Shown here in pieces: positions 25,169 to 39,058 of a stretch of DNA of 64,000 nucleotides (within the stretch, counting starts at the first letter, position 1; the number at the start of each line of letters is the position of its first letter). Under the pieces are notes generated by a model. The model ran no database searches. It saw only the letters and a program-made list of their open reading frames with translations, and had not been told where the DNA came from. The DNA comes from Climacteris rufus. Its lineage: Eukaryota > Chordata > Aves > Passeriformes > Climacteridae. The DNA is taken from positions 434,001-498,000 of the forward strand of contig VZRZ01007319.1 in the NCBI GenBank assembly GCA_013398175.1. Direction: 5' to 3'. The position numbers were made by a program, and so were the translations under genes.

Positions 25169-27329
25169 GTAAGTATATGCTTTTTATGTTTCCACGAATG
25201 CAAATATTTGAAGGCAGCAATGACAAATTCTTTGGATTTTGCCAAAGTCAGCAATTAGGAGAAGCTGAGAACTAGGAGCAGCATACAAGCATGCAGGCAA
25301 AAAATCGCCTCACAGATGTTACCCCACATTCTTGTTCTATGTTGCTTTCCTGTGTGGATTTACATGTTACTTAGGACTGAAGGAACTTGCCCTAGGACTT
25401 CCTATTAACTGATGTGGTAGACAGATCTCATTTTCTGAAGGTCAGGGAAAGACTTTTTTGGTGATAAACGTGAGTATGAAATTGTTACTGTTTTCTGAGC
25501 TGAGGTACTTAGTAGTTGTTGGCACTTCATTTTTCAGCTTTTGTCATTGAGGTTGGTATTATTACTATTATTAATAATTATATTTTAATTAACCAAATCT
25601 GCTTTCATTTGCTCTATGCAAAAGAACAAAATATTATTTGGGATCTCATGGTTCTTTGTCAGCCACAGGTCTGCAGTTTAATGAAGTAACCTTGGTTTTG
25701 CTAATGTCTCTTCAGAATTAGCATCCTGCTAGTGTGATTATAGTTTCCTTTGATTAAAAAGCAGCTAAAGCAGAATGGAATTGCTTTTGGTGGAAAGGGA
25801 GAAGATAGCCTGAGAAGCCTGGAAACCCACAATGGGTTAAGCACTCTTTCTTCTTATGCCCCTACAGCAGAGGGAAGAATCTGATGAATGCTGTGCAAAA
25901 TGTTGAGTGGTTTTTTTACTCTTACGTGCTGCTAGTGACAGCAAACCCCACAGATATTAAATGTAGGGCTATGTCCAGCAGTAGTAGTTACTTTACACTT
26001 CTAGTGTGGCTTATTTATCTTTTAAAGCAAATTAAGCCATTTATTAAAAATGTGCTTTCCTAGATTAATTGAATTGACCTAAAACTCAATTGCATTAACA
26101 CCTTTTGCGGGGGTTTTTTTGGAGCCTTGTACTTGAAATCTTAGCACAGTAAGAAAAGAACATGCTTTCCTCCCTTTTGAGGTACACGTGTATGCATGGA
26201 TGCATGTGAATGCATAACTCCAGTTACTTGTACCACTTAGCAGACTAATAGGTTTTTATTTAAGGAGTTTGCTTCCTTTTCTGGGTTTGATTATTTCACT
26301 TCAAACCATTAGATGTTCCGAGGGCAGGGTATGCCTCTTGACAGGAGATCATCCAGTAACCCTAGAGAAGCAAGGAATAGAGCAGAGAGGCTCCCATCCA
26401 GCAGGCTTCCACAGCATTTCATCAGTATGGTTTTGCCCCCTCTTTCTGTGGGATAGGATTTCATTCTGCCTCATGCAAATAAGATCATCTTTTAAAAAGT
26501 ATCTAATACCAGTACAGCCTTAATCTTTTCTTTCTCACCAGCATGCACAGCTATGAGTTTCTTTCAGAAAGTAAAGAAACTGTAGTCCCAGCTGTGCTGC
26601 TTGGGCACACTCACTGATTTGACTCTGAAACATTTTTCAGGACCAAAAAATGCCAGGGTTTTTTCTGGTGAATTTAGGTGAATACCTATTCTAGAGCTTT
26701 AGTTGTTTGGAGGGAAAGGATAATGTAACAAACTGAAATTACAACACGATAATGTCAGACAGATCAGGTTAAAATCTGTGACCAGCTCAGATACAGAGAA
26801 ACCGGTCGGGATCTCAAGATGTCCGTGCATCCTCACAGTTGCAGAACATAATGAGCACTTAGAAAGGGGATCACTTACTATTTTTTATACGGGAAATGCA
26901 CAGAACTTTGCAATGTGAACACCCCCATCTTCCTATTCAAATTATGTATAGTTTATATATGGTCTTGCAGGCCTGAAGCTGCACTTACATACCCAAATGT
27001 CCTGTGTGGGTCCTGTGACCTGAGCAACTATTGTTTTTGTTGGAACTGTGTACAAAGACTAGGATTCAGTCCATAGGCAAATCAGTGGGATACACTGATT
27101 CAATGCTGAAATATCCTCCAAATCCAGTTATGAGTCCTGGTTTCTAGTCATTGTTTTACTCTGCATTTTCATTGTATTACTACCCTAGGAGAAGGAAAAT
27201 TTATGCTGAAACAGAGGGAAATCCTTCAAAGACCACCAATTAATTTATCAAAAATCTTGACTAGGAGAATAGTAGAAGAGATAGCCATTAAACTGAAGGG
27301 AAAGATGGAAGAAGGTACTGAGTTATATG

Positions 27330-28150
27330 TCATCATGGAAGGGAGGTCATGTAATTTGGAGAGAAGTTGGTGAAGGAATTTGGAGATGCAGGTGGGCTCA
27401 CTGAAGTAAGGGTAAAGGGAGTTGATATAGATGCAGCATTTTGATGAGGTAAAAAATTAGAAGTGAGGAGCTCAAAGTGAAGCAGGAGGCTACAGTAATG
27501 CAGATGGACATGGGAGATGCTTTTACCCATTGGAGTGAAAGGAATGAATGTATTTAATGCTAATTTAGTTGCAAATAGAAAGCAGCAAGAAGGGTCTATA
27601 AAAGCACTGATACTGAATGGTTGGGTGACAGAATAACAGAAACGGTGTTGAAAATGGAGTAATGAAATTATATGTGAGGGAAGAATGAGGTGTGTGGCCA
27701 AGAGATATTCGGGACAGGATGCCAGAGAGGCAATCAGACACGGTGGACTGAACCGAGAGGGAGAGGTCAAGTGTAGAGAGATGTGAGTCACCACCAGGAA
27801 TACAAGAGCAATCAGGGCTGAGCTCTGAATGCTGAGGGCTGCGAGGAAGGTGTTGGGAGAAGCAGAATGGTGAAGAGTTGCAAAAGTCTTGAGAAAAAAC
27901 AGACAAGAATTGAGGAGACAACACAATTGGAGGCATTTTGAAAGTTCCAGAAGCATGAAGGAGAATGAAAATACTTTCTGAACATAAATATGGTGAAGTG
28001 ACTGATAAGCCTGTAGAGCAGGAGGAGCTAGAACTACAAGCGGTGCACTGCAACGCTAAACATCTCCTGGTATGTATAGAGCACTTCTCAGTGTGCTGAT
28101 TTTGGTGGTCTTCATGAGGGCTGTGGGAGTGCTGGATCATAGTACATGAC
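27330..28150. other. purine-biased block with long overlapping antisense open frames
   Basis: For about 800 bp the + strand is markedly purine-rich (many GGAGA, GAAGG and TGAGGG words). On the minus strand two overlapping frames stay open for 207 (27333-27956) and 195 codons (27565-28152). Both are Ser/Leu/His/Phe/Pro-rich without domain, signal or splice context, as expected from base bias. Words such as GAAGCAGGAGGCTACAGTAA recall the style of an ancient, diverged interspersed repeat, but I cannot name a family. I do not call a gene. Confidence 0.5.
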
Positions 28151-29049
28151 ATGACTGATGAAAAAGAGAACAGTAGTTAGTGGAACAAGTAAAGGAAGAA
28201 GAGACCTGGCTGGGTTTTATTTAAGGTATTCTTATACTGAAACCTGACTGCAAATGTCAGTGTCCACCTGAAGTCTGAGCCTGGATCTGGAACGTGGTTT
28301 AGACACATCTCTACTTCAGTGTGGATAGAAAGACCTGTAGAGGCTTCAAAGACAGCCACATATGGCCCAACAAAAGGAGTGAGTGAAACAATTGAAGTAG
28401 GATGCTTTTGATTTTTATGCAGAGGATCTGACAAGAAAACTTAAGCAGAAAGTAGTTACCCGAGGGTGTGTTGGTAGAGAGGGAATGCACAGAGCAAAGT
28501 GTTTTATCACCAACAGATGAGGGTCCTCAGCTTAAGGGTTCTCTTCAGAGTATCTCTGGGCAACTTCAGACAGGTGCATCGTGTATCATTCCATACCCAA
28601 GCTCCTTGTCTGTAAAATGGAGTTAGTGGGATTTCCTTTCACCTGCATGCTGGTCTGTAAATAGACTATGAGTTCTTTAGTGGATGGGGAGGAAAGGACT
28701 GTCTCTTGCCATATGCATTCCTATTGCCAAGGACTGTGGGGCTCCAGGTTTTTAGAGTCTTTAGGTTCTAGTGTAGTGGAAGTACAAATAATATTAAGAA
28801 TTAACATATCTGAAAGGTTTCATTCAGAACTCATATTGAGTCGTGTTTCTTATGTGCTCCTATACTTCATGGTTTTGCTGTTTAAGCAGAAATGATTCTA
28901 CGATCTTATATATCCATGAAAATCAGTGTGGACTGAGATACTGTTGTTGCAGGAATTCCAACACTTGTTTTTCTGCCGCTGTCCTTCTTCTAGAGCTTTC
29001 AGATAAATATCTTTTCCAAATAGAAAGTGGGAGGATTGTGTATGGGGGG

Positions 29050-29098
29050 TTGTGTGTGCGTATGCATGTGTGTGTGTGTGTGTGCGTGCACATGTGTG
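29050..29098. repeat. interrupted (GT)n microsatellite
   Basis: GT-rich repeat with GCGTATGCATG interruptions, including an uninterrupted run of about nine TG units and a GCGTGCACATGTGTG end. It is mostly alternating purine-pyrimidine. The open frames on both strands across it (Cys-Val or Thr-His strings) are artefacts. Confidence 0.95.
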
Positions 29099-32000
29099 AT
29101 TCCCATCTGGAATTGAAGACATATTTCTTTCAACTGGGAACTTTGAGAACATTTACTTTAGCATCACTTAAGAGACTGTCTCAGAGGTGATTGTTTTGCT
29201 TCCCACAAAGGTAATTACTAAATTAAATAGTTATCTTCTAGACAAAATGTAAGCCCTTCGAGAACTGTGTATAAAAATAAGTTTTACTTTGCCAATTCTC
29301 ACATTATTTCAGACGGTAACTGCTCTTGCATTACCATCTGCAGAGTTAGCACAGTATGTGGCCATGAGGCATTGCAGTGTTTTACACTTGTACCTGTCAA
29401 AAATCGTAAAATATTTTAGAATAAAAAAATTAGACTGCATGGACTGGAAAAGTAGATAAAAAAACGGTGTACCTGGTCCTGTTGTGAAGTGTGGGAAACC
29501 GAAAAACATGTTTGAGGTTTGAACAGCTGATACAATTATGCAATGTGTATCTTTAGTCCCTGAGGTATAGTTGTCATAAAGAGGCAGAGGGGGAAAGGCA
29601 GGGGCTTTTGTTGCAGAGTGGAATACGTCTCCTTTGCAGAACAGATCATAGAACAAAATTGGTTTATTTTTGTCAGTTGAACTCTGTAGTGTTGGATTTG
29701 GCTGAATATGGTGCTATGCTAGAGAAAGTTGATGAGATCAAGCAAAGATGCATCCCAACAGGTTGCTGATGAGCTGGTTGGCCCACTTTGCTTCCTCCAG
29801 CATCACTTCCTGCTCCAGAAGATATGAGCCCTTGGTGTTTTGCAGGCTGAGAATAAAGGTGCTCTAAGAGGAAGGACTGATGCCTACCCATGGTAACTGT
29901 CAGATGGCAAAATCCCAAAGCAGCCAGGACGTGATCCTTTACCTTTCTTTTACCAGGGAGTGGAGAGGGCAAAGTCCCAGCACCCTGCGCCTGTCAGTGT
30001 GTCTTGCACATTGGGGACTCACAGAAACTCATCAGTTACCTGTGGGTTTGACCTGAGATTGGAGACTAACAGGGATGCTCTTAGTGCTACTCTGGCTGTG
30101 CACGGCCTGCAGGCACGGAGGAGAGTGGGGAGGAAGAAAAGAGGAACAAAAAGATCAATTTATAAGAGGGCATATATCCAGCTGACCGGTGATATGTGAA
30201 GCTTTCCCAAAACACTGGCAGTTCTTTCAGTAGAGTAGTCTGCAGGTGAAGAAAATAAAAGGGATGGGGAAGGAGAGGAGGGGACATTTGTGTCCCAAAA
30301 TAAAGCTGAAGAAATATCTCCAAGCCTGGAGCAGGTCATTAACTGCTCACATACATCTCTGTAGTGCCTAACTCATATCCTGTTAAACCGCCTGTAGCAA
30401 AAACTGCTGGCCACAAAATAAGCCAATTTTGTACCATTCCAGGTGATGCTGTGCTAGCAATAGCAAGTTCACAGCCAGGTTTGCATGGGCTGTCACCCAG
30501 CAGAGCTCCAGGCTTATTTTGAAGAGCCTTGGAAGATGTCTTGTCCAAAATCGCAATACAATTTGCGTTATTGACAGAAACTGTAGGAAAAAAATATATG
30601 TAGTAAGCAAGATCTTCACTTTTGTAAATTATATAGTATAGGGATAAAAAGCGTACACAGGATTATGCAAGCTTATGCAAACAGATTACTCAGTTTTTTG
30701 TTTTCCAGTGAAAACTCTTGTGCCCTTACCAGAGAAATGTTTGCCACCTTTTCTGGGAATTCTGTGTATCTGTGTTATTGATTTGAGGAGTTTTAGGAAC
30801 AAAACCAACAAAGATGATGGAATTAGTGACAATGGCTCAGCACCCTCTCATTTTTATTACACAGCGCTGACATAATCACACAGACAAGAGGACACTTCAA
30901 TTCTTTGGGTCTTTAGAGAGCAGGTGGCTCTTCTGCTTCAGTTCTGTCTCCTTTTATTGATTTCTTCCCTTTCCAATGCTGTGACTCAGTTGTCATCTTT
31001 TGATAGCATTTTACCATCCTGCTTTCTATCTGAAAACCAGTTTAAAGTTTTGGTATATGTAAGCTTCCTAAATGCAAGGATTGGAGCAATGCCAAACAGA
31101 CAATGAAAAATCAGTTCCTTGTGGGAACTTCAAAAAAGCAGATAAAATGCCATCAAGTATGATGAAACCAATGCAATGGTTTTCCTGTATTTAACAGTAA
31201 TGATCTGCTCTGAGTATTTGTTGCCAATCTTGATTAATATACCTAGTTTTGATTCTTCTATATCAGGTTATATACATCAGAAATATAATACAGAGCTATT
31301 TGATAAACCATAAAAGGCCACAAATTTTCCATATGTAAAGTGGGGAGGCAATTTGTAAGAAATTGTCAAGATGTGGATGGTGGCATACATCATGGAGAGA
31401 CAAGCTCTTGTCACATTCTGCTATTATCAGAGCATTTCAAACCATCTGATGTCAACCTAGCTGAATAAGCTTTGTTTTCTGTGCCTTTTTTTATATCCAC
31501 CACCCCTATGTCCTATTCTAAGCTTTGATCCCTGCCCAGGTGGGCAGCTAGATTCCATTTCTGTGTTTTGTCTTTTTTACTACTTCTCTTATTGGCTTAG
31601 AGATGTTTCTCTTAGAGGGTGATTGGCTCAGTTGGCTTCTTACTTTTTTGAAACTTGTGATTCTTTAGAAGAATGTGAGGTAGATAGAAGGACTTCACTT
31701 TACAACCATTATTGGAATTTTATTCATTAATGTTGTCACTGCCTGTCAGAGCTAAACAGCAGAGAAATACTGGGTATGTAGGGAAGAGATCAGAAGACTC
31801 AGTATTCTGCCATGTGATGTCCCTTCCTTTCTTCTCTTTTTCTTTGCCTTTTCTTTTCTTTATATATCATATCATTAAAAGCAGCAGAGTTCGTTTATGG
31901 GCTCCTTGAGTGATGAGCAAAACCTATCCTTTGAGTATACTGTTGTATTTATAACATTATCATTCATTGCTGCTCCCTCAGCAAAGGAGGTAGACTGTCT

Positions 32001-34420
32001 ACATTAATTTTTGTATTATAAGGTTTTGTTTCTTGTTCTATTTCAGTGACTGGTAGTAAATGTACTGCTATTCCTTTGTATCCACTAAGATCTTCTTGTT
32101 TGTAATCAGACAATACTGAATTTGGCTTCCAGTTGTTGACACGTTATTCAGACCACAATTAGCCAGAATCTAATTTCAAGAGCACAGTATAAGTATGTGC
32201 AGTACCATCTTGCTAACAGTCTGCCAGGATGTCTAAGATTAATTGGATATATCTGTAGTCTCTTTAATGGATCACTCTGGATCTCACGCATTGTCCCACA
32301 TCCATTGGCCAAGCCCCAGCATCAGGGGACTGGTGTAACTGAAGGGCAGCACCAGAGTGTACAGTGGTTAAGCCAGCTTTGTCTGTGTGTGTTTCAGTGG
32401 CTTTCTTAGAAACTGAAGGGTTCTGTGATGTTTGCCATTATCTAAATGAATGCAGCAAAGCTGCAAAGGAGTGAAGTTGGAACACACTTGGAGGCCCTGT
32501 TTTTCCTTTGTGACTTTGATTTGCACACTTCTCAGAAAATAATGATGTTCTTGCCATCCCTATGAGGTGGGAAAATGTCCTCTTGCTGGTTTTTTGCTCT
32601 TGTGAAGTGACATGAATCTTCACTGGTCGGTTGCTTTTAGTCTCCTTGTCTCAGAAAGGATTGGGTGAACAGGAATAAGATAATGTTTGATCATGTCACT
32701 GTCATCTCTTGCTGACTTTTCTGGCTTTGGGTCAAGCTTACTGAAGATGAGGCAAATCTAGCAGAACCTTTACTTTTGCATGAGACTCTTGGACTCAAAA
32801 GAAGATGAATTATTTCTGTTGCTCTTAGAAACAATGAGCACATGGTATCATTTAAATTAAAGATAAAATCAGTCACTATAAAATTACCTGCTGTAGCTTC
32901 TTTGGAACCACCAGACATAGCATCCTGGCTTGGTAATGTGCAGGCTACCCTGCCTGACACATGCCCAAAATCACAGCACCCATCACCCAACATTAAGCTG
33001 TGCTGTTGACAGAGATCTCATGGACAAGCAGTGTTCCTCCCTGAAAGAAATCTCTGGATCCCAAGTGAGAGAAACCACAAATAAGAGATGACCAGACCTG
33101 ACTGACAGCCTCTGCATATTTCCTCTGCATAGACAGTGGAAATTTTTAAGGTTTGAAAATATGACTCAAGAATAAAAGACAAAAATTTCCCCAGCCTTCC
33201 TCAATGCTCCCCTTTCCCCAAAAATAAAATTGTGTTCAAAATGTCCAAGGAGAATAGGAGGGCAGGCTTCTGCATATTTATGATTTGTAGTGTGCTAGTC
33301 AAGACAAAGTGGGGTGGGAGACATGCAGGCTCCAAAGCCTTGGTTTGTGTACCTCGGTTTGTGATTACTGTACCCATTTCTTTGCCCCTAACTAGGAGAG
33401 GTGTTCAGGCTCAGTGACTTACAGAATCTCTGAATCCCAGGTGTTGCAATTTAAGATGTACATGTTTTTGTGCAGGGAGAGCCCAGTGCATCTGTTAATT
33501 GGGTCATTTTGGAAAGGCTGTAAGGTGTACTTCAAATCTTCCCTTCCCTTCCTCCTGCCCTAGGCTGTGCAGCCCAAGGCTAGGATGACAGATTTAGTGC
33601 AGTTCAGTAGACACCCTCCCCTACCACTACTTAGGAGAAGGATCTTGCCCTCTGTCATCTTTTGCATGACATTTTTCAGGCCATTAGTCTAATGGCTTTG
33701 TGCAATGGAAGTGCAGGGAATAAAATTAAAATGAATCCAATTGTTTAATTTATCTTGGGAGATTTTGGTAGCAGAAAATTATTTTTATTTCACCTTGCCT
33801 CCTAAGAGAAGTTGATTATCTTTTTGAAAAAAACAGAGGCACAGAAGTGTAATGATGGAAATACTGAGAATATCAGGTCATGTCAAGAAATGAGCATCTA
33901 AGTTTTGTTAGAAATTTTGACAACTGTTTTTTGTCTTCAGCCGTCTTCAGGGATGTTCAGCTGCTACACAGTTAGTAATGTCTTGCATGTTAGTTATCCT
34001 TGTAATACAGATTAAAGAATAAACAGATGGAAATGTTGGTAAGCAGGCTTGAATGCATTGGAGATCTTAAGCTAAATAGTTAGAATACTCATTAACTACA
34101 TCCTGACAAATGAGCCAGGCCTGGAAATGTCACTGTGGTCTACTGCATCCACAGTGTAGCAAGTTTCATCCACCTGTATTAGCAAGTTTCTCCGAAGTGT
34201 TGGTGATCCATATATTCACATTCATATGGACTGTAGACATGGTCCCTAATGTCCACAGTCCATGCCATAAGGGTTATGGCACCAGCTTTATCTCCCTTTA
34301 CCCCATTCTTTGGGTGCAGCTGCTTTGACATTTCCAATATTCTGCTACTATCTAACTCAGTATGTGTGCAGCTCCAATGTTATTTTTAACATGGAGACTC
34401 TATCAACCTTGCTTTTGGTA

Positions 34421-34447
34421 AAGTAAGTAAATAAATAAAATAAATAG
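34421..34447. repeat. (AAAT)n-like microsatellite
   Basis: AAGTAAGTAAATAAATAAAA followed by TAAATAG: short, imperfect tetranucleotide array within the intron. Confidence 0.85.
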
Positions 34448-34631
34448 AAATGTTATTTCTTCTGTATCATCTGAAATTGAACTCATATAAAGAGTATGTG
34501 TGTCATGCTGCTATAGTGCTTTATAGAATCTTATCTTTCCCATTTTACTTTCCAAGCTGCTTAAAATGTCAACACTGATAAAAGTTCAGATGCACAGACT
34601 GAACAGTCAGCACTGTAAGTGCACAGACATG

Positions 34632-34654
34632 TGGATGGATGGATGGATGGATGG
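34632..34654. repeat. (TGGA)n microsatellite
   Basis: Five to six tandem TGGA units without interruption; likely length-polymorphic. The Met-Asp-Gly-Trp string read across it is not a gene. Confidence 0.95.
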
Positions 34655-37600
34655 ACAGTGGAAGCTATTTGAACCAGAAATGAAACCAGTATTTGAAAGA
34701 CCTCAACCCTCTCTTCCCATATGCCAGCAAAACAGGATGCTTTCCTTATGCTAGCACACTGGTTTTATTGGATAAATAGTTTTGAAATTTGGGTTCACCC
34801 TGAAGGGAAAGCCAGGTGCAGAGGCTTGTGTGGAACTTTGCCTGTTGGAATCTGAATTGCACCCTGTTGAGAAATAGAAGAGGGAGATGACTAAAGTTTT
34901 CATTAATATTCACAGGCCCAAAATAATTGTCTGCTGCTTTATAGTCATGAGGGTGAGAAGTTGTCTTTTAGTGAACTGCTGTGGCACTTAAGACAGAATG
35001 TACTGCCTGCTCCAGCATCTGAATAGAGAAGAGCAATTTCTGTCTGCTCTCTACAGCTGCCAAACTTGGGCTTCTCTAGCAGCCGTTGAAGAAAATTAGA
35101 CATGATACCTAAATGGTAAAGTAAGGAGGGACTCATGAGGCTCAGCTGTGTAGCTTCCTCTTCTTCAAAGTCCACCCCCTAATTCACATGCACAAGCAAG
35201 GTAGAATTCAGGAGGTGTTTCCTTTTCTCTTTCTTGTGTGTCTCATTTAAATAAGGAAAGTATTTTCCCTGCATTATTTGACTCCTAGCTACCAATGTGC
35301 ATTTGGTTTTCTATGCATTTTTGTCATCTGAGTCAAATGCCATTTTCCTTGTGAACTCAATGTGCTCGTGCTGAGCATGGAAATCCATGAGCCTAAGAGA
35401 AAATAGGGAGATCATGTAGTTTCAGTGAACTGATGCTTCTTTCTCTTATTCATCTCAAGTTGGCAGAACAGCCAGTTCACTAAACAGCAAGACAGGCATC
35501 AGTTCATTAATACATTTTCTGGCATTGCATAGAGGCTCAAGAAGGGCAGGTTTTGGTGATATTTTTCTTTGGGTTGTTTTAATTTGTTTTTCTTTTCGTC
35601 AGCCTTCTTTGGCCGTTGGGCCCTGTGAGATAAACAAATTTTTAAAAATTGCAAACATCTATAAAGACAGGCATTACTTTTAGAATTCAGCTGCTCTGAG
35701 CTACTGCAGCCATTCCCTGTGTTTACTAAGCAAATGGTGTTCTTCACCTGCTATGATTAATTTATTTCAGATTTTTGCGTTGTTATTGAATGTAGAACAG
35801 GTTCCATTTTTATATTTTTATGCAGTCATATACCTGTTCTGTTTCTTGTTTCCTCCCTTTGTAGCTAAATGCTTGGGAAATTTTTCATTCTGAACACCAC
35901 CACAAACCTTTTAAAACTTGATGTACTCAGCCAGATGTCATGGTTCAAGACAGCCTGTGACTTGTGAATTCAAACGAAATGCTGTTTAAGTAGATATTTT
36001 TGAACATTAGGTTTGTGGGGCAAAAACCGCAGCTCAGTTGGAAGAGCATATGATATTTGACTTGACAGAAATGGATTTGTGACACTTGTAGGATGTTGTG
36101 TAGATAGTTCTTCTAAAAGAATAGTACTTAAAATTGACAATCTGATCCCCATAGGTTATATGGAAAGAGGCAGTTTATATTGTCAAAAAATCCTTAGAAA
36201 GGCTTATGTTGTAGTTGTTGCGGTTTGTTGTTTTGATTTGTGTTTTCTTCTTTTTTATCATCTGCTTGATAGTAGAATCTTGCTAACTTTGAAAGGAAAC
36301 TTTCACCATGTTGGCAAGTCAGATTTCATCAGTTTGTTGCTTTGCCCAGTGTCAGCAGTGAAGGGGTGAAATAAGATCAGTTAGTTTAAATTATAAGAAA
36401 TGTCCGTGTTTGGCTGAGTTTTATCCTACTTCTGGACTAAAATGAAACCTTGTGCAGATGCCTATCACAGTTACCTTCATGACGTTGAAAAATGAATTTT
36501 GCTGTGGATTTCATGGCCAAGTGACTCTGTATAGGCACATCCCAGTGCTCTGCTGGAGTGCTCTTGCTTGGATTTGCAGCTCACAACATGCCACTGGTTC
36601 CTCTCTCAAACACCACAAAAAGGTATAATTCCCATCAATATAGGGGAAAGCACTCAGTCACATCATGTTGTAATGTCTTCTCTGTCAATTTCTTTTTCTT
36701 AAGGTTAATTTTAGCATTCTGGAAAGGACCCTGTAGCATCTTTGGCCAGTCACTAGATGGCTTGGGTAAGGTAATCCGACTCCTTGTGACCTTTGTCGTT
36801 CACCGTGCTACAATCAGGTTGTCATTCATTTCTTTCTGCCAGCATTATTTCCAAGCATAAGGCATCTGGAAGCACTTCAGAGCTCTTTCGGTGTTCGTCT
36901 TTTCTTGTTTCCCTGTAGTATTCTTTTCCGTAGCTCTGATCTGAACCCATTCTCATTTTTTGAGCTATTTCTGATTGCTGGACTTGAAATAATTCATGAG
37001 TTTGAAGCTACATGCATAGGTCCTTCCTTTGACTGTAATGTTTCTTAGGTAGGTAGACCAGTTTGTTTACCTGATGAACTTCATCTTTTTTCCAAGGCAG
37101 CAGCAGCTTTTTAGAAACCAGAGACTTTCCTCTAAATCTGTTGAGCAGGAACCTGCAGAGCTCAGCAACCATGAGGCCCCCTAGAACTTAATGCTAAAAA
37201 AGACTGTGAAAAAAGTGAAGTCATAGCTATGAAAATCACACAGACATACTCAGTGTGTTTTAGCCAGCAACTTGCCATGCTTTATTCATGACTTTAAAGG
37301 AGTAGTGGATATTTTTGTCCCCTTTGAGTATTTATCTTTGAAACTCAAGCATCTACTGTAAGAGCCTAAACAGATATTTCACCACAGCCGAGGGTCTAAA
37401 CTAACTATCCTTTGAATAAACAAAAAAGTTCTCATTATAGTGACAATCAGCGAAGACCATATGTAGCTGCACTTAGCTACTCAAGGCAAAAGTATTTAGT
37501 CCTTATTGTAAATTCCTGAATATGGATACAGACTGTCTCTTTTCAGAGTCCAATGAAATGTTTTTTGTTTTTTTTTTTTTGCTAGGCTGTTACTGAGGGA

Positions 37601-38783
37601 GGTTTTTAAACTCATGTTTATGCTCATTATCATTGTGCCATTTGGTAAAATTACTCTTTTCCTCTTGGCCAACTTCCTATCAACTTCTTTAAAGAACAGA
37701 AAAAGAAGTTTCTTTTTCCTAAGGAAAGGAATACAGAGTTTACAAGGGAATGGTTTGAACTTTCTAGCTCTTAAATGAGGTACTTTTTTCCTTTTCTCCA
37801 GCCATTACAGTAATTAAAAATTCAATTTTTTATCTTTATGCTAGTAGTGGTAAGATGGTACTATTGTGTTTAGGAAGTTTAATGTTTGTAATGCCATTTT
37901 CTGATTAGGATTAATTTTAATAAGAGGACATGCCTCTTTCAGGTTTATGAAAAATAGAAAGATATGCCTTCTAAAGCACACATTTTTGGTAAAATAAATT
38001 TAAAATATTGGATATTCCTACTTATGAGGACACCAAAAGATAAATATCAGAAATTTTTCAGTCCATCAAAAATCCCCTAAGAAATTAGAAGCATTTAAAT
38101 ATTTTTTGTAGGACTTTCTCAAAATAAACAGCTAACCTTTTGCACTAGTGGGTTGTTTTTAGAAGGGTGGAGATCTTCCCTGATTCCCAGTGAGGACCGG
38201 TAGAGCCAACGTGCTGTGCGATGTGAACAACTATGTCTTCCTCTCTCCACATGGCAGTTAGGAAAATTATCACCCACTGACAGAAGCCTAGCAAAATGTG
38301 AGCACCAAACCTGTGGGCTTCCATGGACTGGATCCTTTTCTTGGATTACTTTTATATTTTGTAACTGAGTAGAATTTGCAATTCAGGCTGGCATAAGAGA
38401 TAAATCCAACTATGAAAATGTGATCATTACCAGCTTCTTCAAGAAGACAGTTTCAATTGCTAGCAAGTTGAAAGAAGAGTAGGAAAAAATGTTATGCACA
38501 GTTTCTTCATCAGGATAAATTTAGAAGTTGAAGGTACCTTGACTTCAATTCTATTTTTGCTTGTTGAATGGGTTAAAGACTTGCTGGGAGGAAGACAGCT
38601 TCTCTGTTGTCCTTAGCTATGGCTTTCAGGAAGAACTTAAGCTGTGATGGATGAGACTTAACTCCAGTTGATGAGTTTGGGTATGACAAACCAAATCCCT
38701 CATATGGGATTGCTTAACAACCCAAGTGTCTGCACGGATCCATGTAGGACCCCTGAGCCGTTGTGCCTAGTTCTTTCCACATG

Positions 38784-39058
38784 TGTCGTGGTTTAACCCT
38801 AGCCAGCAACTAAAGCCCCACATAATCACTTGCTCACTCTCCCCTGGAGGGATGAGAGAGAGAGGGAGAAGAAAAGTGAGAAAACTGGTGATTTGAGATA
38901 AAACCAGTTAAATAGGTAAAGCAAAAGCTGCGTGCACAAGCAAAGCAAAATAAAGAATTCCTTTGCAACTTTCCATGGACAAGCAGGTGCTCAGCCATCC
39001 CCAGAAGAGAGAGTCCCATCACAGTTACCTGGGAAGACAAACGCCATCCTAGTAGCAT
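38784..39058 (+). mobile_element. truncated ERVL-type LTR remnant
   Basis: The segment starts with TGTCGTGGTTTAACCCTAGC, followed by CAGCAACTAAAGCCCCACA, a purine-rich block, GATTTGAGATAAAACCAGTT and later CCATGGACAAGCAGGTGCTC and GGGAAGACAAACGCCATCC. This order resembles the 5' two thirds of avian ERVL-type solo LTRs. The 3' part, including the expected TATA region and terminal CA, is missing, and no matching second LTR or internal gag/pol sequence is seen nearby. It is a dead fragment inside the PHACTR1 intron. The minus-strand open frame of 74 codons across it is incidental. Confidence 0.8.

Noticed and set aside
27333..28152. 207- and 195-codon minus-strand frames as genes
   Set aside because: Composition is explained by the purine bias of the + strand; no domain, and two overlapping frames both open is typical of bias. 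Kept only as a finding.
36029..36100. tRNA-like CAGCTCAGTTGGAAGAGC word
   Set aside because: The D-arm word fits, but no anticodon stem pairs and no B box is found at the right distance.
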